In this document: positions 17,589-26,442 of the stretch, in pieces
How positions within the stretch are numbered: the stretch's first letter is position 1
How the letters are laid out: every line of letters starts with the position of its first letter
NCBI RefSeq assembly: GCF_004358205.1
Contig: NZ_SMYO01000007.1
Coordinates: forward strand, 124,001-188,000
DNA length: 64,000 nucleotides
Origin: Bacillus salipaludis
GTDB taxonomy: Bacteria; Bacillota; Bacilli; Bacillales_B; DSM-18226
Direction of reading: 5' to 3'
The notes under the pieces: model-generated
Database searches by the model: none
The model's input: only the letters and a program-made list of their open reading frames with translations
What the model was told of the DNA's origin: nothing
Position numbers and translations under genes: made by a program

Positions 17589-18341
17589 ATGAAAAAGAAA
17601 AAAATCCTAATGAAAATTTTCATTTTTAGCTCTTTTTTGATGATGATATTTTCGTTGGTGGAACCGAACAAAACGAAAGCTTTTAGCAACCAAGTCATCC
17701 AGCGAGGAGCGGTAGGCGAAGATGTAATTGAGCTTCAATCACGGCTTAAATATATCGGTTTCTACCATGGAAAGATTGATGGGGTTTTTGGATGGAGTAC
17801 ATATTGGGCATTAAGGAATTATCAATATGAATTCGGGCTTCCTATTGATGGGTTTGCAGGTGAATCAACGAAGGCTAAATTGCTCAAATCAACCAAATAT
17901 AATCGATCGAATGTTTCTCAGAATAATACACCAGCCAAAAAAGCTGCTTCCAAAAAGCCAGCTGCATCGAATACTCCAAGTGGATTTTCTCAAAATGATA
18001 TACAGTTGATGGCGAATGCTGTACATGGCGAATCACGGGGAGAACCCTATATAGGTCAGGTTGCAGTTGCGGCTGTCATATTAAATCGAGTGAACAGTGC
18101 GAATTTCCCTAATACGGTTTCAGGGGTAATATTTGAACCCGGGGCCTTTACGGCAGTAGCAGATGGCCAGATCTGGCTAACCCCGAATGAAACATCGAAA
18201 AAAGCGGTTATCGATGCAATCAATGGCTGGGACCCAACAGGCGAAGCTTTGTATTATTTTAATCCTGCAACGGCAACGAGTCCGTGGATTTGGTCTCGGC
18301 CACAAATTAAGAGAATTGGGAAACATATTTTTTGCAAATAA
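17589..18341 (+). CDS. sleB: Spore cortex-lytic enzyme SleB
   Basis: A 250-residue lytic transglycosylase made in the forespore that degrades muramic-lactam cortex during germination. A signal peptide (about 1-31) is followed by a peptidoglycan-binding domain (about 43-100), a Lys/Ala/Ser linker, and the SleB hydrolase domain (about 135-250) with the presumed catalytic Glu148 in HGESRGEP. ATG 17589 is preferred since GGGGG lies 10 bases upstream and the signal peptide starts there; in-frame starts at 17517 and 17532 lack a site. It is in an operon with ypeB. Confidence 0.93.
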   Translation: MKKKKILMKIFIFSSFLMMIFSLVEPNKTKAFSNQVIQRGAVGEDVIELQSRLKYIGFYHGKIDGVFGWSTYWALRNYQYEFGLPIDGFAGESTKAKLLKSTKYNRSNVSQNNTPAKKAASKKPAASNTPSGFSQNDIQLMANAVHGESRGEPYIGQVAVAAVILNRVNSANFPNTVSGVIFEPGAFTAVADGQIWLTPNETSKKAVIDAINGWDPTGEALYYFNPATATSPWIWSRPQIKRIGKHIFCK

Positions 18342-18353
18342 GGAGGTGTAGAG

Positions 18354-19703
18354 ATGATTAGAGGAATCTTAATCGGGGTTTTGACCATTGGTGTTGCCGG
18401 AACCGCCTTTTGGGGGTATCAAGAACACCAAGAAAAAAATGCAGTCCTTTTAAATGCTGAAAACAACTACCAACGAGCATTTCATGGTCTTACCTATCAA
18501 GTAGATTTATTGCACGATAAAATCGGAACCACACTGGCGATGAATTCAAGACACTCATTATCACCATCTCTTGCAGAGGTATGGAGAATTACTTCAGAGG
18601 CCCATAATGATGTTGGTCAATTGCCGCTAACATTGCTTCCCTTCAATAAAACGGAGGAATTCTTAGCGAATATTGGGAATTTTAGTTATCGTACAGCGAT
18701 AAGAGATTTAGATAAGGAACCGCTGACGGATAAAGAATATAACTCCTTGAAGGTTCTTTATAAACAGTCAGGAGAAATTCAAAACGAACTTCGGAATGTT
18801 CAAGCAATGGTATTAAAAAATAACCTACGCTGGATGGATGTTGAACTCGCATTAGCTTCAGGCAAGGAAATGACAGACAATACCATTATTGATGGTTTTA
18901 AAACGGTAGAAAAAACGGTAACAGGCTACGACGAAACGGACTTTGGGCCAACCTTTGCCAATATGCAAAAAAAAGATGAAAACTTTAAAAATATTAAAGG
19001 AAAGAAAATTACACGGACTGAAGCAGTAAGCGAAGCAAAAAAATATATGAAGTTTGATGGGGATTCTAAAGTAAAGGTTACTGAAAATGGAAAAGGTTCG
19101 GATTATGGATTTTATAGTGTTTCGATTAAAAATAGCAAAACAGGTCAAGAGGCAAGTATGGATGTTACCAAAAAAGGCGGATTTCCAATTTGGTTTATTA
19201 ATCACCGGGATGTAAAAAAACAAACGATCAGCTTAAATGATGCGGGAAATCGAGCAGCAAAATTTTTAAAGGATCAGGGCTTTGAAGATCTAGAGTTGTT
19301 TGAAAGCACACAATATGATAATATCGGTGTTTTAAATTTTGTAACAACTCTTAACAAGGTTAGGGTTTATCCAGAATCCATTAAAGTTAAGGTTGCTCTT
19401 GATAATGGTGATATTATCGGTGTTTCTGCTGAAGAGTATTTAAAGACACATCATGATTGGAAAATCCCTTCACCTGTGATTACAATGAAACAGGCCCGTT
19501 CAAAGGTCAATCCTAAATTTAAAGTAATGGAAGACCGTGAGGCAATTATAGTGAACGATCTAAATAAAGAGGTATTGTGTTATGAGTTCCTCGGCACCAT
19601 TGGGGAAGACACGTACCGAATTTTCATCAATGCGCAAAATGGAATTGAGGAAGATGTAGAAAAGCTCAAAAATGCTGAAGCCATTTATAGCGATGTTCTT
19701 TGA
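18354..19703 (+). CDS. ypeB: Germination protein YpeB
   Basis: A 449-residue spore protein needed for SleB stability and localisation. An N-terminal hydrophobic segment (about 2-20) acts as uncleaved anchor or signal, then a helical domain, then PepSY-type repeats in the C-terminal half (e.g. TRTEAVSEAKKYMKF, SLNDAGNRAAKFLKDQGF). It lies 12 bases after sleB with AAGGAGGTG before the ATG. Length matches the family. Confidence 0.93.
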   Translation: MIRGILIGVLTIGVAGTAFWGYQEHQEKNAVLLNAENNYQRAFHGLTYQVDLLHDKIGTTLAMNSRHSLSPSLAEVWRITSEAHNDVGQLPLTLLPFNKTEEFLANIGNFSYRTAIRDLDKEPLTDKEYNSLKVLYKQSGEIQNELRNVQAMVLKNNLRWMDVELALASGKEMTDNTIIDGFKTVEKTVTGYDETDFGPTFANMQKKDENFKNIKGKKITRTEAVSEAKKYMKFDGDSKVKVTENGKGSDYGFYSVSIKNSKTGQEASMDVTKKGGFPIWFINHRDVKKQTISLNDAGNRAAKFLKDQGFEDLELFESTQYDNIGVLNFVTTLNKVRVYPESIKVKVALDNGDIIGVSAEEYLKTHHDWKIPSPVITMKQARSKVNPKFKVMEDREAIIVNDLNKEVLCYEFLGTIGEDTYRIFINAQNGIEEDVEKLKNAEAIYSDVL

Positions 19704-19725
19704 GTTCGTGAATAAAAATTAAAAA

Positions 19726-19762
19726 TCGCTCCAATAATAGGAATAATTTATTATTGGAGTGA
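19726..19762 (+). promoter_or_regulatory. Hairpin masking the ypfB ribosome binding site
   Basis: A 14-bp stem with a terminal G-T wobble (19726-19739 with 19749-19762) and a 9-base loop. The 3' arm includes TTGGAGTGA, the ribosome binding site of ypfB. No T run follows, so it is not a typical terminator on this strand. Confidence 0.7.
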
Positions 19763-19766
19763 TCCT

Positions 19767-19946
19767 ATGAAAGTGTTAGAAAGAGTACTTATAAAAATGG
19801 TGATAATCCAATTTGTTTTTCTCATTTTAACTCAGATTTTATTACATCAACATGGTATTTTTCCAGAGTTAACACAATTAACAAAATATGAAGGTGTTAG
19901 TGAAAATTCATTTACTGAAATCATCCAAACCCTTTCCGGAAAATGA
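19767..19946 (+). CDS. ypfB: YpfB, small DUF5359-type protein
   Basis: A 59-residue protein with one N-terminal TM helix (about 8-27) and a short polar tail. Position between ypeB and cmk and the size match Bacillus subtilis ypfB. The function is unknown. GGAGTGAT lies 4 bases before the ATG but is buried in a hairpin. The c-di-GMP receptor gene ypfA (motI), normally just upstream, is missing here. Confidence 0.75.
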   Translation: MKVLERVLIKMVIIQFVFLILTQILLHQHGIFPELTQLTKYEGVSENSFTEIIQTLSGK

Positions 19947-19968
19947 AAGCAGGTTGACTTTCTTCTCA

Positions 19969-20005
19969 GGCTGTCGAAAAATATTCGATAGTCTTTTATT
20001 TTATT
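19969..20005 (+). terminator. Terminator after ypfB
   Basis: Stem CTGTCGAA / TTCGATAG with one wobble and a T-rich tail. The gene-free stretch 19947-20311 also holds an orphan terminator-like hairpin (20153-20182) and the cmk -10 region; I see no gene in it. Confidence 0.7.
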
Positions 20006-20152
20006 CCTCTTATTTAATAATACACCGCGTTAATTTGTTATATTTTTATTAATATATGAGCTGTTTAACAGGTGTTAGCATGTACATATATTTATTAAAA
20101 TTACGTTAGTTTGGATTCAAACATAATAAAAAATTCCCTTTCTCGAAACTCT

Positions 20153-20182
20153 GTGAAAGCAGGTTTACCAGCTTTCTTTTTC
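20153..20182 (+). terminator. Orphan terminator-like hairpin upstream of cmk
   Basis: GAAAGCAGGT / ACCAGCTTTC (one mismatch) followed by T-rich sequence. No reading frame precedes it after the ypfB terminator, so it may end a short RNA or be a second terminator. Confidence 0.5.
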
Positions 20183-20255
20183 TTTTTTATAAGAATAGCT
20201 CTAATAAGAAATTCAAATATTAAGGAGTAAAAAAGGGAAGTATCCCAATTTCTTA

Positions 20256-20264
20256 TGGTAAAAT
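20256..20264 (+). promoter_or_regulatory. Extended -10 promoter element of cmk
   Basis: TGGTAAAAT gives TG plus a 5/6 -10 box, 47 bases before the cmk ATG. No -35 is obvious. Confidence 0.45.
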
Positions 20265-20311
20265 AAATAATAGAAGAGGTCCTAACGGATCATGAAGTTT
20301 TAGGAGGATTT

Positions 20312-20989
20312 ATGGACAATAAGAAGATTTCAATCGCAATTGACGGTCCTGCTGCAGCCGGAAAAAGTACAGTAGCAAAAATTGCAGCGGAAAAATTATC
20401 GTATATATACATAGATACGGGAGCAATGTACCGGGCTTTAACATATAAAGCAATCCAGAAAAAATTAAATTTGGAAGATGAAGAAGCCCTATACGATACA
20501 CTTCTCACAACCGAAATTGTATTGGCGCCGTCTGAAAATGGACAATTAGTTTATCTTGACCAAAGCGACGTTACAACCGCCATTCGTTCTGCCGAAGTAA
20601 CTAACTCGGTTTCAATCGTTGCGAAACAACAAAAAATTCGTGAAGAAATGGTAAAAAGACAACAGGCACTTGCTTCAAATGGCGGTGTTGTGATGGACGG
20701 AAGAGATATAGGAACACATGTATTGCCCCACGCAGAAGTAAAAGTATTTTTACTGGCAAGTGTGGATGAAAGAGCTGAAAGACGTCATGCTGAAAATCTT
20801 GAAAAGGGATTTCCTTCCGATTTGGAAAAATTAAAGCAAGAAATTGCTCGTCGAGATAAAATTGATTCTGAAAGAGAGATTGCACCACTGAAAAAAGCGG
20901 ATGATGCAGTTGAAATAGATACGACCTCAATGACCATTCCTGAAGTAGTTGAAAAAATAATGGAACTAGTGCAGGAGAGGGTTGGTTAA
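20312..20989 (+). CDS. cmk: Cytidylate kinase Cmk
   Basis: A 225-residue kinase that phosphorylates CMP and dCMP with ATP. The P-loop is GPAAAGKS (12-19), the CMP-binding region includes [10 protein letters not shown], and the lid carries [10 protein letters not shown]. Length is typical of bacterial Cmk. TAGGAGG precedes the ATG by 5 bases. plsC follows after 2 bases and is surely cotranscribed. Confidence 0.95.
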   Translation: MDNKKISIAIDGPAAAGKSTVAKIAAEKLSYIYIDTGAMYRALTYKAIQKKLNLEDEEALYDTLLTTEIVLAPSENGQLVYLDQSDVTTAIRSAEVTNSVSIVAKQQKIREEMVKRQQALASNGGVVMDGRDIGTHVLPHAEVKVFLLASVDERAERRHAENLEKGFPSDLEKLKQEIARRDKIDSEREIAPLKKADDAVEIDTTSMTIPEVVEKIMELVQERVG

Positions 20990-20991
20990 AA

Positions 20992-21573
20992 GTGAAATTT
21001 TATACTTTCGCTAAGTCTGTCGCCTATTCAATTTTAAAGCCTTTATATCGGATAGAAGCGATTGGGACCGAAAACTTTCCTAAAGAGGGTGGTGTTCTTT
21101 TATGTTCTAATCATATTAATAACTTTGACCCACCCGTTGTCGGTATTATGATTCCTAGAACGGTTTATTTTATGGCAAAGGAAGAATTATTTGCGGTTCC
21201 AATATTAGGGGATATTATTAGGAGATGTAATGCCTTTCCGGTGAAAAGAGGTATGAGTGATCGAGATGCCTTAAGAAAAGGGTTAAGTGTTTTAAAAGAC
21301 GGTCATATTCTAGGGATTTTCCCTGAGGGTACAAGGAGTAAAACAGGGGAATTAGGAAAAGGTCTGGCTGGAGTCGGTTTTTTTGCCCTAAGATCGAATG
21401 CACAGGTTGTGCCATGTGCGGTAATTGGTCCATATAAAGCCTTTCGGAAATTAAAAGTTGTTTATGGAAAACCAATGCAAATGGATGAACTCAGAAAGGC
21501 AAAAGCATCCCCAGAAGAAGTGACTGATTTGATTATGGCGGAAATTCAGAAACTTATTACAGAGTACCGATAG
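20992..21573 (+). CDS. plsC: 1-acyl-sn-glycerol-3-phosphate acyltransferase PlsC
   Basis: A 193-residue membrane-associated acyltransferase that makes phosphatidic acid. The HX4D motif is His41-Asp46 (NHINNFD) and the substrate motif is FPEGTRS (about 105-111). The start is GTG with AGGAGAGG upstream, inside the end of cmk. This gene pairing is conserved in Bacillus. Confidence 0.92.
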   Translation: MKFYTFAKSVAYSILKPLYRIEAIGTENFPKEGGVLLCSNHINNFDPPVVGIMIPRTVYFMAKEELFAVPILGDIIRRCNAFPVKRGMSDRDALRKGLSVLKDGHILGIFPEGTRSKTGELGKGLAGVGFFALRSNAQVVPCAVIGPYKAFRKLKVVYGKPMQMDELRKAKASPEEVTDLIMAEIQKLITEYR

Positions 21574-21730
21574 GTTCTACTTGACAAAACAAGCTATTTA
21601 TAAGAAGTTAAATAAAAGAGATTTTTTTAGAATATTCTCAAGCTTATCTTATGAAGTGTTTTTTTAATGGGATGGAGTAAACACCCCAATCTATAGATTT
21701 TTGCAGTAATTGGATTAAGGAGGAATACAT

Positions 21731-22870
21731 ATGTCGGAAGAAATGAATCAAGTAGAAGTAAGATCTTTTGAAGTTGGTGATAAAGTTACAGGACAAGTTT
21801 CAAAAGTAGAAGAAAAGCAGGTAGTGGTAAATCTTCAGGACAGTAAACTTGATGGAATTATTCCAATAAGTGAGCTCTCTAGCCTGCATATTGAAAAAGC
21901 TTCAGATGTTGTTTCAGAAGGCGATGAACTCGAACTAGAGGTACTGAAAGTGGAAGAGGATGCCTTGATTCTCTCCAAAAGAAAAGTAGATGCTCTGAAA
22001 GCCTGGGATCAACTCGAAAAGCAATTCCAAAATGGCGAAATTATTGAAACCGAGGTTAAAGATGTTGTTAAGGGTGGACTTGTTGTTGACCTTGGAGTTC
22101 GTGGTTTTGTACCAGCTTCATTAGTAGAGGCTTACTTCGTAGAAGATTTTTCGGATTATAAAGGAAAAAATCTAACCTTTAAAATTGTTGAACTTGATAA
22201 AGAAAAGAACCGCTTAATCCTTTCCCATCGTGCTGTGGTAGAGGAAGAAAAAGGGAAGAAAAAGCAAAATCTTCTTGACTCCTTAACTGCAGGACAAGTG
22301 ATTGATGGAACAGTTCAAAGAATTACTGATTTCGGGGCTTTTGTTGATATCGGTGGTATTGATGGACTTGTTCATATTTCACAATTGTCGCACGAACATG
22401 TTGACAGACCAACAGATGTTGTTCAGGAAGGGCAAAAGGTCCAAGTTAAGGTACTAAACGTTGATCGTGATAATGAACGAATTTCTTTATCCATTAAAGA
22501 AACATTGCCTGGACCTTGGGCTAATATTTCAGAAAGAGCGCCAAAAGGTAGTGTTTTTGAAGGTATAGTGAAGAGAATTGTATCTTATGGTGCATTTGTG
22601 GAAGTTTTTCCTGGGGTGGAAGGCCTTGTCCATATCTCCCAGATTGCCCATAAGCATATCGCCACACCACATGAAGTATTAAAAGAAGGCCAAGAAGTGA
22701 AAGTTAAGGTTCTTGAAGTAAATGAACAAGAACAGCGTCTATCTTTAAGTATTAAAGAACTTCTTGAGAAAGATGTAGAAGAAAACTTCGACTATGAACT
22801 TCCTGAGGAGTCAAAAGGTTTTCAGCTTGGAGAAGTAATTGGTGAACAATTAAAGAATCTTAGAAAATAA
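21731..22870 (+). CDS. ypfD: S1 domain protein YpfD (RpsA homologue)
   Basis: A 379-residue RNA-binding protein with four S1 repeats (about 14-85, 98-165, 190-258 and 275-345). Each carries the typical GxV..I..YGAFV and GLVHISQ pattern, clearest in repeats 3 and 4. It resembles ribosomal protein S1, but Bacillus ribosomes do not strictly need S1. AAGGAGG lies 6-7 bases before the ATG. Its own leader of 157 bases after plsC has no clear promoter that I can fix. Confidence 0.9.
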   Translation: MSEEMNQVEVRSFEVGDKVTGQVSKVEEKQVVVNLQDSKLDGIIPISELSSLHIEKASDVVSEGDELELEVLKVEEDALILSKRKVDALKAWDQLEKQFQNGEIIETEVKDVVKGGLVVDLGVRGFVPASLVEAYFVEDFSDYKGKNLTFKIVELDKEKNRLILSHRAVVEEEKGKKKQNLLDSLTAGQVIDGTVQRITDFGAFVDIGGIDGLVHISQLSHEHVDRPTDVVQEGQKVQVKVLNVDRDNERISLSIKETLPGPWANISERAPKGSVFEGIVKRIVSYGAFVEVFPGVEGLVHISQIAHKHIATPHEVLKEGQEVKVKVLEVNEQEQRLSLSIKELLEKDVEENFDYELPEESKGFQLGEVIGEQLKNLRK

Positions 22871-22882
22871 TGGTGATTTTAC

Positions 22883-23941
22883 GTGTCTAGATTTGAACGA
22901 AAATGGGACCACATACGCTACGCCTTAGATAACAGGCAGGAACGCTCAGCAGCATTTGAAGATATTCATTTTATTCACCAGAGCTTACCGGATATTAATG
23001 TGTCCGATGTTCGAATAGACCATTCAATTGGCGAACTTTCTTTAAGTTCGCCAATTTTTATCAACGCAATGACGGGCGGCGGCGGTGAAAAAACCTTTGA
23101 AATTAATAAAGAGCTCGCTGCTGTTGCAAAAAATACTGGTATTGCAATGGCTGTAGGATCGCAAATGTCTGCGTTAAAAGACAAACAGCAGCAATACACG
23201 TATGAGGTTGTTCGAAGGGAAAATCCAACAGGGATTATTATTGCCAATCTTGGCAGTGAAGCTACACCGGAACAGGCAAAAGAAGCTGTTGAAATGATTG
23301 ATGCAAATGCCTTGCAAATTCATTTAAATGTTATCCAGGAATTAGCCATGCCTGAAGGAGACCGGGATTTTTCTGGTGCAATGAAACGGATTGAAATGAT
23401 CGTGGATGCGGTTGATGTACCTGTTATTGCAAAAGAAGTTGGCTTTGGAATGTGTAAAGAAACAGTTGAAAGGCTTTCATCTATCGGGGTTTCAGCTGTA
23501 GATGTAGGCGGTTTTGGCGGGACAAATTTTGCAGAAATCGAAAATAAGCGTAATAGGAAGCCGCTTGCTTTTTTTAATGAATGGGGGATTCCTACGGCTA
23601 TCTCAATCCTTGAAGCATCAAACCATTCAAATCCAATTTCTATTATTGGCTCGGGTGGTTTTCGTACCAGTCATGACATTGCAAAAGGGCTGGCCATTGG
23701 AGCTAATGCAGTAGGGATGTCAGGTCATTTTTTGCGATTACTCGTAAAGAACGGAAGAGATGCATTACAAGAAGAGATTCATCGCTTTCACCAGGATTTA
23801 GTGATGATTATGACCGCAATAGGGGCAAAATCTATTTCAGAATTACAACGTGCTCCTGTGATGATTACCGGGTATACCTACCATTGGTTAAACCAAAGAG
23901 GATTTGATACAAAAATATTTAGTCAGCGCCGAATAAAATAA
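22883..23941 (+). CDS. fni: Type 2 isopentenyl-diphosphate isomerase Fni
   Basis: A 352-residue FMN- and NADPH-dependent enzyme that interconverts isopentenyl and dimethylallyl diphosphate, feeding the hepS/hepT prenyl synthase found later. Visible motifs include the N-terminal RK..H segment, the FMN-binding MTGGGGEKT, and a phosphate-binding GSGGFRTSHDIAKGLAIGA stretch. The start is GTG with TGGTGAT upstream. It lies 13 bases after ypfD. Confidence 0.93.
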   Translation: MSRFERKWDHIRYALDNRQERSAAFEDIHFIHQSLPDINVSDVRIDHSIGELSLSSPIFINAMTGGGGEKTFEINKELAAVAKNTGIAMAVGSQMSALKDKQQQYTYEVVRRENPTGIIIANLGSEATPEQAKEAVEMIDANALQIHLNVIQELAMPEGDRDFSGAMKRIEMIVDAVDVPVIAKEVGFGMCKETVERLSSIGVSAVDVGGFGGTNFAEIENKRNRKPLAFFNEWGIPTAISILEASNHSNPISIIGSGGFRTSHDIAKGLAIGANAVGMSGHFLRLLVKNGRDALQEEIHRFHQDLVMIMTAIGAKSISELQRAPVMITGYTYHWLNQRGFDTKIFSQRRIK

Positions 23942-24017
23942 AGCTCTCGCTTTTCAGCGAGAGCTCAGACTGTCGACAAATCCGAAGAATTTTGGGTTTA
24001 TCAACAGTCTTTTTTGT
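23942..24017 (+). terminator. Tandem terminator hairpins after fni
   Basis: A 9-bp stem AGCTCTCGC / GCGAGAGCT (23942-23965) is followed by a longer imperfect stem from GACTGT (about 23967) to ACAGTC (to 24010) and a TTTTTTG tail. The gene-free stretch 23942-24247 holds these and repeat family B copy 3. Confidence 0.75.
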
Positions 24018-24019
24018 TT

Positions 24020-24205
24020 GGCTGCGTTATACTCGTCTGTTGATTTCCGTTCCAGGCGCTTCGCTTTCCGCGGGGCGGGCGGTGAGCCTCCTCGTCGCTA
24101 AAGCTCCTGCGGGGTCTCACCTGTCCCGCTGCTCCCGCAGGAGTCTTCGCGCCTTCCACTCCAATCAACAGTGTGTAAATATAAATATAGTACATTAACA
24201 CAGCC
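24020..24205 (-). mobile_element. Family B repeat, copy 3
   Basis: A 186-bp copy in reverse orientation with ends GGCTGCGTTAT (24020-24030) and TTAACACAGCC (24195-24205) as inverted repeats. The core from GTTGATTTCCG to CCAATCAAC (24039-24179) aligns well with copy 2. The flanking 8-mers (TTTTGTTT and CTTTATAT) do not match, so one flank has been rearranged. Confidence 0.75.
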
Positions 24206-24247
24206 CTTTATATAATTTAGGTAAAAGGTTTAAATGAGGTATATGAA

Positions 24248-25351
24248 ATGCTTACTAAAAATACACAGATCAATCGTGATCAAGTAGAGATGATAGCCCT
24301 AGATCAACTTGTACCTGCTGATCATTTAGTTTGTAAAATGGAGGCTACAATAGATTTTTCATTTATCTATTCGATGGTTGAAGATTTATATTCAACTGAA
24401 CCTGGACGCTCAAGTATTGACCCTGTGAAAGGCAGCCAATTATATCCTGAATCAACATGCAGGGAACTATGTGAAAAATTAGGAAAATTCTATAAAATTG
24501 ATCCTGGACAATTTCTAATAGCAAACGGTGCCGGATAATATCATTTCTTTGATTGGTAATGCCTATATTAACCCTGGTGATGAAATTATCTATTGTACCC
24601 CTACTTCCCCCCATATAGAACTATTACTTTGCTTATGGAAGGAACTACTATTGAGGTCCCATTGCTTGAGAATCATACCTATAATCTCGAAGGAATTCTT
24701 ACAGCAATAAATGAAAATACTAAACTTATTTTTATTTGTAATCCCAATAACCCGACTGGTACGATTTTGGCAGAAAATGAATTGGAATTATTTCTAAAAA
24801 GCATTCCACCACATGTGATTGTGGTGTTAGATGAAGCATATGTCGAATTTATTGATCGTGAAAGGTATCGGACTGGAATCGATTATGTAAAGGAAGGTTA
24901 CCCTGTTATTTTTGTTCGGACTTTTTCAAAATTGTACGGATTGGCGGGTACTAGAATTGGATATGCAGCTGCACGTGTTGAATATATAGAAACTATCCAA
25001 GCGGTAAGGGAACCTTTTTCTGCTAATCGTATTGCTCATGCAGGTGCTTTAGCTGCACTTGATGATCAAGAGTATATAAATAAAAGTTTAAGAGAAAATA
25101 AGCGTGAGATGCTTGAGCTTACAAATAAACTAAAGACTTTGGGGTTTGATGTGATTGAATCACACGCTAACTTTCTGTTCGTGGATATGAAAGAACATGT
25201 TATGGTGCTTTCCCAGGCACTGATGCAAGAGGGAATTCTTATACGCCCATGTATTGCTTGGGGGTTACAATCACATGCCCGTATTTCAATTGGTACTTCG
25301 GAACAAAATAAACTTTTAATAAAATCATTAAAAAAATTAGAAAAAATCTAA
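24248..25351 (+). pseudogene. IS1182 transposase fragment fused to a broken HisC-like aminotransferase
   Basis: The first 60 or so codons (24248 to about 24427) encode the N-terminus of an IS1182-family transposase (INRDQVEMIALDQLVP, IDFSFIYSMVEDLYS, GRSSIDPV). In frame, the sequence then becomes a histidinol-phosphate aminotransferase-like protein lacking roughly its first 85 residues (SQLYPESTCRELCEKLGKF). One extra base near 24533 gives a stop at 24536-24538. One missing base near 24605 restores the frame, which then runs to 25351 with the PLP-lysine region (RTFSKLYGLAGTRIGYA). Truncation plus two shifts make it a pseudogene. It lies 30 bases before the dehydrogenase gene. Confidence 0.85.
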
Positions 25352-25381
25352 CTTTTATAGTAGCAAAAGGAGAGAAGTAGA

Positions 25382-26383
25382 GTGAGAGCAGGCAAGTACT
25401 TAGTTTGGATATTAGATGATGAATGGAATGATCATAATTTAGAAATGAATATGTATCAACAACATGATATAGAAGTAAAAGTTACCCGTTCAGAAACGCT
25501 AGAGGAAGATTTACCGATTTTTGCTCCTATCGCTGATGGAGTGGTAGCACAGGTGGGTTTTCAATGCCGAGCTAATATCATTGAAAAGTTAGATTCTTGT
25601 AAAGTTATCTCTATACCTGGAGTTGGCTATGATCATGTTGATGTGGACGCAGCTACTAAAAAAGGGATAGTTGTTTCACATGTTCCTGATTATTGTGCTG
25701 AGGAGGTTTCTGATCATACGGTTGCCCTAATTCTTGCGGTTACTCGTAGATTATCAGCGTATAGTCGTAAAGTAAAAGAAGGAAAATGGGATCCGATGGA
25801 TACCCTTCCGATTCAGCGCTTTAGTACAAATACTGTAGGCTTTCTCGGGTTTGGCAAAATTGCCCGCAGAGTGGCTGAAAAACTAAAGCCGTTTGGAGTT
25901 CGCTTGATTACCTATGCTCCAAGTGTGCCTAAAGAAATATTTTCAAAATACACGGTGGAATCGGTTTCGTTTAACGAATTGTTAAGGCAATCGACTATCT
26001 TAAGTTTGCATATACCTTTAAGACCGGAAAATAAGAACATCATTGGGTACGAACAACTAAAACAGATGCCTAAGGGGTCTTTTATTGTCAACACCAGCCG
26101 GGGCGGGCTTATTAATGAAGAAGATTTGTATCAGGCTATAGTGGAAGGACATATTGCCGGTGCTGGCTTGGATGTACTGTTGAATGAACCACCTGATCCA
26201 AACGATCCATTGCTAAGTTTGGATCAGGTTTATATTACTCCGCATTCCGGATATATTTCGGATGATGCTCTTAGGGAATTAAAACATAAAACATGCCAAA
26301 ATATTATCGATGGTGTAGCCGGCAGGCCTTTAGTTAAAGTCTTAAACCAAGAAGCATTAAACAATTTTAATCGTGTAGTTTAA
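25382..26383 (+). CDS. D-isomer-specific 2-hydroxyacid dehydrogenase (CtBP-like)
   Basis: A 333-residue NAD(H)-dependent dehydrogenase. The nucleotide motif is GFLGFGKIARRVA; the catalytic Arg is in NTSRGGLIN, the acidic residue in LNEPPDP, and the His in TPHSGY. The closest look is to C-terminal-binding-protein-type dehydrogenases; the substrate cannot be named. The start is GTG with AAAGGAGAG upstream. It was probably an operon partner of the broken aminotransferase. Both are extra relative to the Bacillus subtilis order fni-yphA. Confidence 0.82.
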   Translation: MRAGKYLVWILDDEWNDHNLEMNMYQQHDIEVKVTRSETLEEDLPIFAPIADGVVAQVGFQCRANIIEKLDSCKVISIPGVGYDHVDVDAATKKGIVVSHVPDYCAEEVSDHTVALILAVTRRLSAYSRKVKEGKWDPMDTLPIQRFSTNTVGFLGFGKIARRVAEKLKPFGVRLITYAPSVPKEIFSKYTVESVSFNELLRQSTILSLHIPLRPENKNIIGYEQLKQMPKGSFIVNTSRGGLINEEDLYQAIVEGHIAGAGLDVLLNEPPDPNDPLLSLDQVYITPHSGYISDDALRELKHKTCQNIIDGVAGRPLVKVLNQEALNNFNRVV

Positions 26384-26397
26384 AAATTCAATAATAA

Positions 26398-26442
26398 AGG
26401 AAAGCATCATCGGACAAGAAAATGTCCATTGATGCTTTTTTA
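26398..26442 (+). terminator. Terminator of the dehydrogenase gene
   Basis: Stem AAAGCATCA / TGATGCTTT with an inner GGACA / TGTCC and a T run. Confidence 0.85.

Noticed and set aside
21574..21730. TTGACA at 21581 as a promoter for ypfD
   Set aside because: No -10 box at acceptable spacing; TATAAG lies only 12 bases downstream.
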